9,974 nt of DNA from an uncultured Beijerinckiaceae bacterium (GCA_937863205.1 CALMGA010000393.1:1-9974), one strand, 5' to 3'; positions 1-7,494 are shown, counted from the first letter of the stretch. The notes: generated by a model not told the origin, from the letters alone. Made by a program: numbers and translations.

Positions 1-1590
1 TGCAGCATCTTCGGGCTGAGCAAGGACAAGGTCAGGATCGTCAACGCCTTCATGGGCGGCGGCTTCGGCTCCGGGCTAAGGCCGGCTTATCAGCTATACC
101 TGGCGGTGCTGGCCTCGCAGACGCTGGAGCGCTCCGTCCGGGTTGCGCTGACCCGCGACCAGATGTTCACCTTCAGCTACCGGCCGGAGACGATCCAGAC
201 CGTGTCGCTCGGTGCTGAAGCGTCCGGCAAGTTGACCGCGATCAAGCATCACGCCGTCGCCGGGACCTCGCATTTCGAGGATCACCAGGAGGTGGTCGTG
301 AACTGGTCGGGTCTCCTTTACGACTGCAAGAACGCCAAGCTGACCTACGAACTTGCCAAGATCGACACCCATACGCCGGCCGACATGCGCGCGCCCGGCG
401 CCGTGCTCGGCGTCTTCGCCATCGAGTCGGCCATGGATGAGCTCGCCTTCGAGACGGGCGTCGATCCTATCGACCTTCGCCTGCTGAACTACGCGGAGAA
501 AGACGAGAACGATGGGAAGGAGTTCACCTCCAAGGCCTTGAAGTCGTGCTTTCGGGAAGGTGCCGAGCGTTTCGGCTGGTCCAAGCGATCGCCCGTACCG
601 CGCTCGATGCGCGAGGGTCGCGAGCTGGTCGGCTGGGGCATGGCGACCGGCGTCTGGGAAGCGCAGGTCATGGATACGCAGGCCCGTGCCACGATCCACG
701 TCGACGGCACGTTGGAGGTGGCCAGCGCGACCTCCGATATCGGCACCGGCACCTACACCGTGATGGGCATGATGGGCGCCGACATGTTCGGCATCCCGAT
801 CGACAAGGTGCGCGTCAAGCTCGGCGACTCGAGCCTACCGACGGCGCCCGTGGAAGGCGGTTCATGGGCGGCCGCGTCGACATGCTCTGCCATCAAGCTC
901 GCCTGCCTCGCCCTGAAAAAAGACCTTCTCAAGCACGCGGGCGCGATGGACGAAAATCCGCTGAGCAAAGCCGGGCCCGAGGAGGTCGAAGCGCGTGAGG
1001 ATCGCCTCCGCCTTGTCGACAGGCCAGACGTTGGCATCGCGATCGCCGACATCCTGCGCGCCGCGGGACTGGACGAGCTTTCCGCCGAAGGCGAAGCCAA
1101 GCCCGACTCCAAGGTGCAGAAGACGCACTCGTCCTATACGCACTCCGCCATCTTCTGCGAGGTGCGCGTCGACGAGGAACTCGGCATCGTCCGCGTTGCT
1201 AGGATCGTCAACGCCGTGGCAGCGGGCAAGATCATCAACCCGAAGACGGCGCGCAGCCAGATTCTCGGCGGGGTGGTGATGGCGCTGGGTTCTGCCCTTG
1301 AGGAGGAGACCTTCACCGACCATGCGCTCGGCCGGTTCATGAACCACAACTTCGCCGAGTACCACATTCCGGTTAACGCCGACATCAAGGACATCGATGT
1401 GATCTTCGTGGACGAACCGGACGAGATAACCAACGACCTTGGCGTCAAGGGTCTGGGCGAGATCGGCATCGTCGGTACCGGCGCTGCGATCGCCAATGCC
1501 GTCTTCCATGCCACTGGCGTGCGCGTCAGGAGCCTGCCAATCACGGTCGACAAGCTGCTGGACTCGTCGGCGCTCCTGGCGGCGGAATAG
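1..1590 (+). CDS. Xanthine dehydrogenase-family molybdopterin-binding subunit (partial, N-terminus outside window)
   Basis: This is the large molybdenum-cofactor subunit of a xanthine dehydrogenase/aldehyde oxidoreductase-type enzyme. Such enzymes hydroxylate aldehydes or N-heterocycles and work with FeS and FAD subunits. The frame is open from base 1, so the start lies upstream; 529 codons remain, against a usual length of roughly 730-770 residues. Recognisable family motifs are FMGGGFGSG (codons 17-25), DMRAPG (codons 128-133, matching the family's MRAPG motif), the SDIGTGTYT segment, the VEGGSWAAAS segment, and GVKGLGEIGIVG near the C-terminus. Glu487 (bases 1459-1461) in GLGEIG matches the catalytic base of the family. 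The closest recognisable relatives are three-subunit periplasmic or cytoplasmic aldehyde oxidoreductases of the PaoC/YagR kind. The partner subunits would be expected upstream, outside the window. The gene ends normally at TAG and shows no damage. Family is confident; the substrate cannot be assigned. Confidence 0.93.
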   Translation, partial: CSIFGLSKDKVRIVNAFMGGGFGSGLRPAYQLYLAVLASQTLERSVRVALTRDQMFTFSYRPETIQTVSLGAEASGKLTAIKHHAVAGTSHFEDHQEVVVNWSGLLYDCKNAKLTYELAKIDTHTPADMRAPGAVLGVFAIESAMDELAFETGVDPIDLRLLNYAEKDENDGKEFTSKALKSCFREGAERFGWSKRSPVPRSMREGRELVGWGMATGVWEAQVMDTQARATIHVDGTLEVASATSDIGTGTYTVMGMMGADMFGIPIDKVRVKLGDSSLPTAPVEGGSWAAASTCSAIKLACLALKKDLLKHAGAMDENPLSKAGPEEVEAREDRLRLVDRPDVGIAIADILRAAGLDELSAEGEAKPDSKVQKTHSSYTHSAIFCEVRVDEELGIVRVARIVNAVAAGKIINPKTARSQILGGVVMALGSALEEETFTDHALGRFMNHNFAEYHIPVNADIKDIDVIFVDEPDEITNDLGVKGLGEIGIVGTGAAIANAVFHATGVRVRSLPITVDKLLDSSALLAAE

Positions 1591-1892
1591 CGTCGTCGAT
1601 CCATGGCGTAGGCGATGCGCCGTCAAGGGCACCGAAGGGCTTGTTCGCCTAGCACCAGCCCGCCGGCTTAAGGAAAGGTCTCGGCTTGGCCGACCGTCAG
1701 CCAACACCGATGTCGTCGATAGAAGCGTGCGAGTGCCCGATAAGCGCCGATGCAACCGCACCAGTTGCGCGCCGTACGTCAGCTTCCGGGTCGCCCGAAA
1801 AATGCAGTGAATGAAGATGTTGGGTCGATAGCTGCCGGAGCGGCTATGTCCGCTCTCGTGTTCAGCACATCCAGAACGAGACAGGCTGCTGT
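1591..1892. other. Intergenic region between oxidoreductase and first recombinase unit
   Basis: No convincing gene is seen here. Open frames in this stretch run through from shadows of the flanking genes and have no ribosome binding site or recognisable protein. A perfect 6-bp hairpin (GAGCGG at 1838-1843, CCGCTC at 1850-1855) lies near the right side but has no T-run, so it is not a clear terminator. The motif ATGTCCGCT at 1846-1854 overlaps its right arm and could mark the left edge of the recombinase unit. Confidence 0.5.
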
Positions 1893-1919
1893 CGGCCATC
1901 GCGAGTAGGTTCAGCGCTG

Positions 1920-1953
1920 CTTCTCCGCTCGGCCAATCCGGCCATCGGAGAAG
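1920..1953 (+). promoter_or_regulatory. Nested hairpin covering recombinase ribosome binding site, copy 1
   Basis: CTTCTCC (1920-1926) pairs perfectly with GGAGAAG (1947-1953). Inside it, GGCC (1931-1934) pairs with GGCC (1940-1943) around a 5-nt loop. The right arm contains the GGAG Shine-Dalgarno sequence nine bases before the ATG at 1960, so folding would hide the ribosome binding site. The equivalent hairpin precedes copy 2. Pairing is seen directly; a regulatory role is inferred. Confidence 0.6.
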
Positions 1954-1959
1954 ATCACC

Positions 1960-2592
1960 ATGGGACATGCGGAGTTTGACCCGGCCAGCAAGGGACGGCA
2001 AGCGTGGAACGCCGGCCGCAAGCTCGGCGCCAAACGCCCGCTCAAGCCGCAACAGGTCTGGGCCATTCGCTTCTGGCTCGACGACCAGGGTCGTCTACGC
2101 GATCGCGCCATGTTCGACCTTGCGATCGACAGCAAGCTGCGCGGCTGCGACGTGGTCAAGATGAAGATCGGCGATGTGGTGCTGGGCGGCCGTGTCCGTT
2201 CCCGCGCCACCGTGGTGCAGCAGAAGACCGGCAAGCCGGTGCAGTTCGAATTGCTCGATCCGGCACGGGTCAGCATGCTGGCGTGGCTGGAACGGCGAGG
2301 CGGCACGGTGGCCGAGCACGTCTTCCCGAGCCGGGTCGACCAAGCTCGTTCCATCAGCACGCGGCAGTAAGCCCGGCTCGTTGATGAATGGGTCACCGGT
2401 ATCGGCTTGCGTTGCGAGGACTACGGCACGCACTCGCTGCGTCGGAAAAAAGCCTCGATCATCTACAAGCAGAGCGGCAACCTGCGCGCGGTGCAGATCC
2501 TGCTCGGGCACACCAAGATCGAGAGTACGGTGCGTTACCTCGGCGTCGACGTCGAGGACGCTCTGACCCGGTCGGAGCGCACGGAGATCTGA
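1960..2592 (+). pseudogene. Tyrosine recombinase/integrase, copy 1, interrupted by an in-frame TAA
   Basis: This is a small site-specific tyrosine recombinase gene, equal in length (633 bp) to the intact copy at 8248-8880. Codon 137 (2368-2370) is TAA where copy 2 has TAC (Tyr). No indel is present: the same frame continues to TGA at 2590-2592 and still encodes the HxxR box, the LGHT box and the catalytic VRY. The stop removes those boxes, so the 136-residue product keeps only the Arg61-like and Lys89-like residues and should be inactive. The downstream piece has only a TTG start without a good ribosome binding site. The intact downstream frame suggests recent inactivation. Sequencing error or stop suppression is possible but less likely. 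The start at 1960 is supported by GGAG at 1947-1950 and by exact correspondence with copy 2. Confidence 0.88.
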
Positions 2593-2597
2593 CCAAC

Positions 2598-2629
2598 TGC
2601 GGCTCCGGCAACGGTGCGTCGGAGCCGTA
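2598..2629 (+). other. Hairpin after recombinase stop, copy 1
   Basis: CGGCTCCG (2600-2607) and CGGAGCCG (2620-2627) form a perfect 8-bp stem with a 12-nt loop. A G-T pair (2599/2628) and a T-A pair (2598/2629) can extend it. It begins eight bases after the stop codon at 2590-2592. The counterpart in copy 2 sits at the same place with the same loop length. There is no T-tract, so a classical intrinsic terminator is doubtful. It could be a transcript-end structure or part of a recombination site. Confidence 0.6.
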
Positions 2630-2745
2630 CAGCGCCCATGCCGGTCGCTCACGCATGCAGGAGGCTTTCTGGAAGCCGACGTTTAGGCATCGGTGCGGTT
2701 CAGGCTGCGACGTGGACGCGTCCTGATCGACGCCAAACTTTCGAA

Positions 2746-2768
2746 CCGGACCGGGCACAACGGTCCGG
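2746..2768 (+). promoter_or_regulatory. Inverted repeat upstream of SnoaL-like gene
   Basis: CCGGACC (2746-2752) and GGTCCGG (2762-2768) form a perfect 7-bp inverted repeat with a 9-nt spacer, about 90 bp upstream of the next gene. It lacks a T-run. It could be an operator or a leader hairpin. The 2593-2857 gap holds no other gene that I can support. Confidence 0.4.
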
Positions 2769-2820
2769 CGGCGCACCGTTGAGGATCCATTCATGTCCGG
2801 GCCTGTTGGACCGACCTCGA

Positions 2821-2841
2821 CGCATATCCTTCGGGATAGCG
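2821..2841 (+). promoter_or_regulatory. UUCG-tetraloop hairpin just before the SnoaL-like gene's ribosome binding site
   Basis: CGC, a bulged A, and TATCC pair with GGATA and GCG around a TTCG loop (2830-2833). This gives eight base pairs and an unusually stable tetraloop. It ends six bases before the AAGGA ribosome binding site (2847-2851). Such a structure could stabilise the transcript 5' end or modulate translation. No ligand-binding riboswitch class is recognised. Confidence 0.4.
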
Positions 2842-2857
2842 GCAAAAAGGATTTTAC

Positions 2858-3304
2858 ATGAGCAAGGAACAGAACCTCGAGACGACGAAGAAGCTCGGCG
2901 AAGCCGTCTCGAGCGGCGATCTGCGGGCGTTGCACAACATCTTCTCGGCAAATGTCATCGAGCACGATCCGGCCCCTGGTCAGGGCAAGGGACCGGAGGG
3001 CTACATCAAATTGTTCACGATGATGCGCACCGCGTTTCCCGACCTCAAGGTCACCGTCGAGCATATTGTTCAAGACGAGAACAGCGTTGCCATGGCGTAC
3101 AAGATCCACGGCACGCACAAGGGCGACTTCATGGGCATCGCGCCAACCGGTAAGACCTTCGAGGCGCGCGGCATGCAGATTAGCCGCTTCGAGAACGGCA
3201 AGATCGTCGAGCGTTGGGGGTCGTCGGACGAACTCGGCCTCGTCAAGCAGCTTGGCGCCACGTTGAACACCGGCAAAGGCCTTCTCGAGAAGCTGGCGGG
3301 ATAA
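2858..3304 (+). CDS. SnoaL-like/NTF2-fold protein (ester cyclase family)
   Basis: This 148-residue protein has the length and motif pattern of the SnoaL-like polyketide cyclase/ester cyclase group, a small alpha-beta barrel that usually binds a hydrophobic ligand in a conical pocket. Visible landmarks are an N-terminal helix with EAVSSGDL, IEHDPAPGQGKGPEGY (residues 34-49), FPDLKVTVE (60-68), a GTHKGDFMGIAPTGK segment (85-99), and the C-terminal FENGKIVERWGSSDELGL (111-128), which holds the usual Trp and acidic residue. It is cytoplasmic, with no signal peptide. The ATG at 2858 is preceded by AAGGA with a 6-nt spacing. The gene stands alone on the plus strand between recombinase copy 1 and the convergent transporter operon, and is followed by a likely terminator. 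Many such proteins are of unknown function, so a true cyclase activity cannot be claimed. Confidence 0.85.
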   Translation: MSKEQNLETTKKLGEAVSSGDLRALHNIFSANVIEHDPAPGQGKGPEGYIKLFTMMRTAFPDLKVTVEHIVQDENSVAMAYKIHGTHKGDFMGIAPTGKTFEARGMQISRFENGKIVERWGSSDELGLVKQLGATLNTGKGLLEKLAG

Positions 3305-3313
3305 GTCCGTGAT

Positions 3314-3341
3314 GGCGGGAGAGAATAGCCTCTCGCCCTTT
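3314..3341 (+). terminator. Probable intrinsic terminator of SnoaL-like gene
   Basis: GGCGGGAG (3314-3321) pairs with CTCTCGCC (3330-3337), eight pairs including one G-T, around an 8-nt loop. A short pyrimidine tail (CTTTCT) follows. It lies ten bases past the stop codon. The T-run is weak, so a Rho-independent function is likely but not certain. The remaining gap up to 3514 holds no supported gene. Confidence 0.5.
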
Positions 3342-3514
3342 CTCCGATTGGTTACACGGCTGACAACAGCCCATCAGCATGTCCCCGCTCGGTTCAGCGC
3401 CCACCGCAGTCAATTAATTTGCGAAACAGGCCGCTTGGAAGCAGACCTTCTGCTGATCGGGGACAGCTTGAGGGGGAAGAGCAACCAGAGGAGCTATGAC
3501 CCCGATCGCCGCGG

Positions 3515-4171
3515 TTAGCGCGACCGCAGCCGTCGTAAGCCGCGCGGTGCCGGCATAGGCGGCGGCATCAGGGCCAGAACCGTCGCGGCGCCGGCCGCCG
3601 CCAGCGTGAGGCCGGCCAGCGCGGTGCGTACCGGATGCAGCGCCGCCGTCGTGTAGAGCGCGGACTCCGTGGGGTAGGAGCTATTCCCCGCTTCCGTGAG
3701 GATGCGTGCTGCGAGCGCCGTGAAGGTGGCGTCGACCTTCCCTGTCTCGGCCAAAGTCAGGTCGAAGACCGCCATCGCGCCGTAAAGCCGGAGCGCCTTG
3801 GCGTAGCCGCGCAGCGTTCCGTAGGTCGCGATGTAGAAGTGCGCCGCGACCTGACCAGACCCGATGTTGACGAGATCGCGCGTGGCGCTGCCGTCGGCCT
3901 TGGCGACCATTGTCCCGTTGGTGTCGGTGATGCCGGCCATCGCCTGGTCAGTCCGCTTCTCGATGTCGCGTCCGAGTGTCTTAAGAATCGGTTCGAGCCG
4001 CTTGGCTTGCACCAGGTTCAGCTCGCTGCCCGCTTTCAGCATCTGCTTGAGCTTGGGCAGGCTCGAAGTATCGATATTCTGGCGGGCCTGCTCGGCACCC
4101 TGGTGGTGTGCGGCGTGGAGCAGGCGCAAGCCTTCGACGAACAGGTTGAGCAGGCGAGGATCTCTGGTCAT
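3515..4171 (-). CDS. DUF892/YciF-like ferritin-like domain protein with C-terminal hydrophobic helix
   Basis: This 218-residue protein resembles the DUF892 (YciF) four-helix ferritin-like family, linked in other bacteria to stress responses. The family pattern is visible in RLLNLFVEGLRLLHAAHHQ (residues 6-24), SELNLVQAKRLEPILKTLG (49-67), AHFYIATYGTLRGYAKAL (110-127) and a final FDLTLAETGKVDATFTALA helix (136-154). From memory of the family, the third helix usually reads like EHYEIAAYGTL; here A110 and Y113 stand at the usual acidic positions, so metal binding may be weakened or lost. Residues about 183-204 form a hydrophobic helix followed by a Pro/Arg-rich tail, suggesting a membrane-anchored form. 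The start at 4171 was chosen because GGAG lies eight bases upstream and the family homology starts there. A start at 4243 would add 24 unconserved residues. It is the last gene of the minus-strand cluster, 238 bp after the HPP gene. Confidence 0.8.
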   Translation of the reverse strand: MTRDPRLLNLFVEGLRLLHAAHHQGAEQARQNIDTSSLPKLKQMLKAGSELNLVQAKRLEPILKTLGRDIEKRTDQAMAGITDTNGTMVAKADGSATRDLVNIGSGQVAAHFYIATYGTLRGYAKALRLYGAMAVFDLTLAETGKVDATFTALAARILTEAGNSSYPTESALYTTAALHPVRTALAGLTLAAAGAATVLALMPPPMPAPRGLRRLRSR

Positions 4172-4409
4172 GGTTGGGCTCCGTAGGGCTTCCGCGGAGC
4201 AAAGCATGGCGCCAGCAAGCGTTCCCCAAGGCGCATCTCGCACCGAGACGCCGGAGAGCGGCCGGGCGATTGTGCGCCCACCCCGGCCATTGCTGAGGCG
4301 CTTCGGTCTTCTCCTCTACAGGCATCGGGGACGGCAACTGGGCAAGCTGAGGCTCCGACGCTGTCCAAGGCGTGATCCCGTTCGACGGTTTCGTGCCCGC
4401 CTGCAACGA
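4172..4409. other. Gap between HPP and DUF892 genes, with hairpin at DUF892 ribosome binding site
   Basis: No supported gene is present; the open frames here are shadows. On the minus strand GCTCCG (4200-4195) and CGGAGC (4183-4178) form a perfect 6-bp stem with an 11-nt loop. The right arm contains the GGAG used by the DUF892 start, so the stem could hide that site. The size of the gap allows a separate promoter for DUF892, but no clear -35/-10 pair was found. Confidence 0.4.
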
Positions 4410-5606
4410 TCAATGGTTTGGTGCGACTCGCAAGCCCGACGGGTCCCCGCGCGATACCTCCGAGGCACGCGCGGCCGTGTCGGCCAGCAGAGCCGCAACG
4501 AGATCGGCTTGCGTGACCAGCCCGGCAAGCCGGTCGTTTGCTTCGACGACCGGCAGGTGATGGACGCCTGCGTCGGCCATGCGGTGCACCACCTCGGCAA
4601 CCGGCGTGGACGGTCGTACGCCCACGATATGTCGGCTCATGATGTCCTCGACGCAACCGTGCGGGGCGCGTCCGCGCTCCATCGTCAGCGACAGCCGCCG
4701 CAACAGCCCCAGCCGGGGCGCCTGGCTCCCCCAAACGGTCTTGTCCAGGAGATCGGATTGCGTAATCACGCCGATGACGCGGGCGTGGTCGTCGGTAACC
4801 GGCAGCATCTTGACTCGATGGCGGCGGAGCAGAGCCAGAGCCTCGCGGAGCGACGCGTGCGGGGCGATCGCGATCACGTCGCGTGACATGACCTCCTCGC
4901 AGGTCGTGCCGCCCGACCGGCGCAGGTTGGCCCGGTTCTGGACCTGCCGCAGGATGGCTTCGAGGTCGCCGCGACCGATTTCCAGGACTTGGTCAAAATC
5001 CTTCAGCACCGCATCGAGATCGGACGCAGTGATCCGCCCGGCGGATCGGACGGGGTCCGCCTTGCCGTTCGGCAAGGCGGCGATCGGCACGTGAGGGTAG
5101 CGGCGGCCGGTCAGATTGTTGAACAACAGCGCGCCCGCGAGCAGCAGCAGGGAGTTGGCGGCGACAGGCCAGATCACGAAACCGTAGCCGAGCCGGGTGA
5201 TCGCCGGGCCGCCGAGCACGGCCGTCAGGGCGACGGCGCCGCTCGGCGGGTGAACGCAGCGCAGCAGCATCATCAGCGCGATCGCGCAACCCTCGGCCAG
5301 CGCCGCCGCCGCGATGGGATCGGTGACGGTCGCCGCCGCCGTCACCCCGACCGTGGCGGCGACGAGGTTGCCTCCGATGATCGACCAGGGCTGCGCCAGC
5401 GGGCTAGTGGGCACCGCGAAGAGCAGCACCGCCGAGGCCCCCATCGGCGCGATCAGCACCGGCAGCGTCGCCCCGTCGCCGAGCCAGATGCGGCTGAGCA
5501 GACCCGTGGCCAGGATACCCAGCAATCCGCCCAATGCCGTGCGAATGCGCTCGCGCGCGCTGACCGTGCCGCGTTCGGGAACAAAGGACCGGAGATACTG
5601 CCGCAT
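4410..5606 (-). CDS. HPP-family integral membrane protein with tandem CBS domains
   Basis: The 398-residue protein has two parts. Residues about 20-165 form an HPP-family membrane domain with several hydrophobic helices and the signature HPP at 119-121 followed by SGAVALTAVLGG. Residues about 235-375 form a tandem CBS pair: first module around EEVMSRDVIAIAPHASLREA to VIGVITQSDLL, second around DIMSRHIVGVRPSTPVAEVV to LAGLVTQADLV. CBS pairs bind adenosine nucleotides and commonly gate transporters. Plant and cyanobacterial HPP proteins have been linked to nitrite transport; the substrate here is unknown. The ATG at 5606 gives the HPP domain its normal N-terminus; a start at 5759 would add an unconserved Pro/Arg-rich stretch overlapping the upstream gene. 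Its ribosome binding site is weak (GCGGAA). It starts 31 bp after the CLC gene stop, so the two are probably co-transcribed and perhaps translationally linked. Confidence 0.9.
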   Translation of the reverse strand: MRQYLRSFVPERGTVSARERIRTALGGLLGILATGLLSRIWLGDGATLPVLIAPMGASAVLLFAVPTSPLAQPWSIIGGNLVAATVGVTAAATVTDPIAAAALAEGCAIALMMLLRCVHPPSGAVALTAVLGGPAITRLGYGFVIWPVAANSLLLLAGALLFNNLTGRRYPHVPIAALPNGKADPVRSAGRITASDLDAVLKDFDQVLEIGRGDLEAILRQVQNRANLRRSGGTTCEEVMSRDVIAIAPHASLREALALLRRHRVKMLPVTDDHARVIGVITQSDLLDKTVWGSQAPRLGLLRRLSLTMERGRAPHGCVEDIMSRHIVGVRPSTPVAEVVHRMADAGVHHLPVVEANDRLAGLVTQADLVAALLADTAARASEVSRGDPSGLRVAPNH

Positions 5607-5637
5607 CGTGGTGTTCCGCAGGGGATCTGGGTACGAG

Positions 5638-7494
5638 CTAGTCGGCGGATTGTCCGCCGGTCGCCGCTGCCGGGTACGGTTCCGCGGTTTCGCCGCGTCG
5701 CCGCGCGAAGAAGCGGGCGCGCTCCCGTTCGCTGATCCCGGCCGCGCGCCGCACGGCAAGCAGGTCTTTGCGGCTGATCACTCCCTGCAGCACTTGCGTG
5801 CCGGGATCCACGACGGGGATCAGCCCGATGCCTGTTGCGATCATCGAGTCGAGAACGTGGCTGATGACGTGCCCAGGCGCGACCGCAAGCGGCGGCCTTT
5901 CGGCGGTGCGCTGGCCCAGCGTGCCGTTGCCACCGGTCCCGTCCGCCTGCCAGCGCAGCGCGTCGGCACGGGTCACGAGACCGGCGTGGCGCCCGTCGTC
6001 GCCGACAAGGGGGTAACCGCGATGCTTGGCTTCGGGCGACGTGAAGAAAGCGACGGCTTCGGCCACGCTCGTCGCCGCCGGCAGGGTCTCGACATCCCGG
6101 ACCATGATCTCCGAGGCGCGGGTCAGTTCGTAGGGGTCGATGCTGTATTCCTGCGTGATGTGCCGGCCGCGCCGGGCGATCTTTTCCGTCAGGATCGAGC
6201 GCTTGAGCAGGAGCACGGTAACGACATAGGCGGCCACGGTCGCCGTCAGCAAGGCCGGCAGGGCGTGCGCGTTGCCGGATATTTCGAAGGCGAACACCGC
6301 CCCGGTCAGCGGCGCACGTAGGCTGCCGCCGAGCATCGCCGCCATGCCGACCAGTGCCCAGAAGGCGGGATCGGCGCCGGGCAGCATCAGGCCGGCAAGC
6401 CAGCCGACCGCGCCGCCGAGGATGAGCAGGGGTGCCAGCACGCCACCGGAGGTGCCCGAGGCCAGCGACACCAGCCAGATCGCGGCTTTCACCAGCAGCA
6501 CCGTGACCACCGCGGCGAGCGCCATGCGGTCATGGAGAAGGTCGGCGATGACACCATAGCCGACGCCCAGCGCTCGCGGCTCAACTAGGCCGCCGAGCCC
6601 AACCACGATGCCGCCGAAGGCGGGCCACCACATCCAATGCACCGGTAAGCGCTCGAAAGCGTTCTCGATGCGGTACAGCAGGATCGTGAGCAGTCCCGAC
6701 AGCAGCCCGATCGCGAGACCGAGCGCGATGCAGGCACCGTAACCCCACCACGGCAGGATGGGCATCAGCGGCAGCGGAAACAACGGTGCGGCGCCGAAGG
6801 CGAGCGGGCGCCAAGCGATGGCAACGACAACGGCTGTGCAGACGGGAATGAAGCTGCGCGGCTTCCACTCGAACAGCAGCAGTTCCACCGCGAGCAGCAC
6901 GGCGGCGAAGGGGGTGCCGAAGATCGCCGTCATGCCGGCCGCCGCACCGGCAACGAGCAGGGTCTTGCGCTCCGCCGCGGTGAGATGGAAGAATTGGGCG
7001 AACAACGAGCCGATGGCGCCGCCCGTCATGATGATCGGGCCCTCGGCGCCGAATGGTCCGCCGGTGCCGATCGAAACGGCGGCGGAGAGCGGCTTCAGCA
7101 GGGCAACGCGGGGCGCAATGCGGCTGTGCCCGGTCAGGATGACCTCGATCGCTTCGGGGATGCCGTGGCCCCGGATCGCCTTTGACCCGTAAAAGGCCAT
7201 CAGCCCGACGAGGAGGCCGCCAAGCGCCGGTGCCGCCACTGTCCACCACGAGTGCGGCGCATCGGTCATCGTCGGCAGCACAGTGCCGAGCCGGGAGAAC
7301 CACACGAGGTTGGTGACAAGCGCAATGAGCCTGACGAGACACCACGCCGCGGCGGTGGCGAGCGAACCGACGAGGAGGGCCATCGCGGCAAGGAGCAGCG
7401 TGCGCGGACCGGCGGAGAAGTCGCCGAGGGCTCGCGGGGGCAGACCTGCCGGACCACTGTCGATTGTCTTGGTATGGTTCACCCGATTTCCCAT
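5638..7494 (-). CDS. CLC-family chloride channel/transporter with C-terminal CBS pair (ClcB-like)
   Basis: The 618-residue protein has a CLC membrane domain (about 30-440) followed by two CBS modules (about 460-515 and 535-585). CLC hallmarks are GHGIPE (109-114, in place of GSGIPE), GAEGP (149-153) with the external gating glutamate E151, and SGGVLAPLL (349-357). At the position of the internal proton glutamate of E. coli ClcA, my hand alignment (FGTPFAAVLLAVEL) places Leu205 after Glu204. That pattern is seen in channels and ClcB-like proteins rather than coupled H+/Cl- antiporters, so passive anion conductance is likely. It sits in the inner membrane with the CBS pair in the cytoplasm. It is the first gene of the minus-strand operon, divergent from the MarR gene. 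The ATG at 7494 has a poor ribosome binding site; a GTG at 7482 preceded by GGGAAA is a possible alternative start. Ion selectivity cannot be deduced. Confidence 0.93.
   Translation of the reverse strand: MGNRVNHTKTIDSGPAGLPPRALGDFSAGPRTLLLAAMALLVGSLATAAAWCLVRLIALVTNLVWFSRLGTVLPTMTDAPHSWWTVAAPALGGLLVGLMAFYGSKAIRGHGIPEAIEVILTGHSRIAPRVALLKPLSAAVSIGTGGPFGAEGPIIMTGGAIGSLFAQFFHLTAAERKTLLVAGAAAGMTAIFGTPFAAVLLAVELLLFEWKPRSFIPVCTAVVVAIAWRPLAFGAAPLFPLPLMPILPWWGYGACIALGLAIGLLSGLLTILLYRIENAFERLPVHWMWWPAFGGIVVGLGGLVEPRALGVGYGVIADLLHDRMALAAVVTVLLVKAAIWLVSLASGTSGGVLAPLLILGGAVGWLAGLMLPGADPAFWALVGMAAMLGGSLRAPLTGAVFAFEISGNAHALPALLTATVAAYVVTVLLLKRSILTEKIARRGRHITQEYSIDPYELTRASEIMVRDVETLPAATSVAEAVAFFTSPEAKHRGYPLVGDDGRHAGLVTRADALRWQADGTGGNGTLGQRTAERPPLAVAPGHVISHVLDSMIATGIGLIPVVDPGTQVLQGVISRKDLLAVRRAAGISERERARFFARRRGETAEPYPAAATGGQSAD

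Larger units (their letters stand above)
1893..2682 (+). repeat. Direct repeat unit, copy 1, carrying broken recombinase gene
   Basis: This stretch is colinear with 8182-8980 in the same orientation. The shared part opens with an identical 16-mer (CGGCCATCGCGAGTAG, 1893-1908 and 8182-8197), continues through a Shine-Dalgarno hairpin, the recombinase gene and a post-stop hairpin, and fades near AGCCGACGT (2674-2682), which matches AGCGGACAT in copy 2. The recombinase proteins differ at about 18 of 210 positions, and much of the DNA divergence is at third codon positions. The exact ends are uncertain, because similarity decays gradually and no target-site duplication was identified. Confidence 0.8.

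Noticed and set aside
1838..1855. GAGCGG/CCGCTC hairpin as terminator of the oxidoreductase gene
   Set aside because: It lies about 250 bp after the stop and has no T-run; it could be part of the repeat unit edge instead.
862..2052. Long minus-strand ORF (396 codons) across the oxidoreductase and intergenic region
   Set aside because: It is antisense to a clear molybdenum enzyme gene, with Arg/His-rich composition typical of shadow frames in GC-rich DNA.
3496..3558. A 20-codon ORF with AGGAG nearby on the plus strand
   Set aside because: The Shine-Dalgarno-like sequence is only two bases from the ATG, the ORF is antisense to the DUF892 3' end, and the peptide is alanine/valine-rich with no recognisable feature.
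4989..5735. Plus-strand ORF of 248 codons opposite the HPP and CLC genes
   Set aside because: Extremely Arg/Gln/Gly-rich antisense shadow with no domain; both minus-strand genes there are well supported.
5607..5759. N-terminal extension of the HPP-CBS protein
   Set aside because: It would overlap the CLC gene by 122 bp and encodes unconserved Pro/Arg-rich sequence; the HPP domain is complete from 5606.
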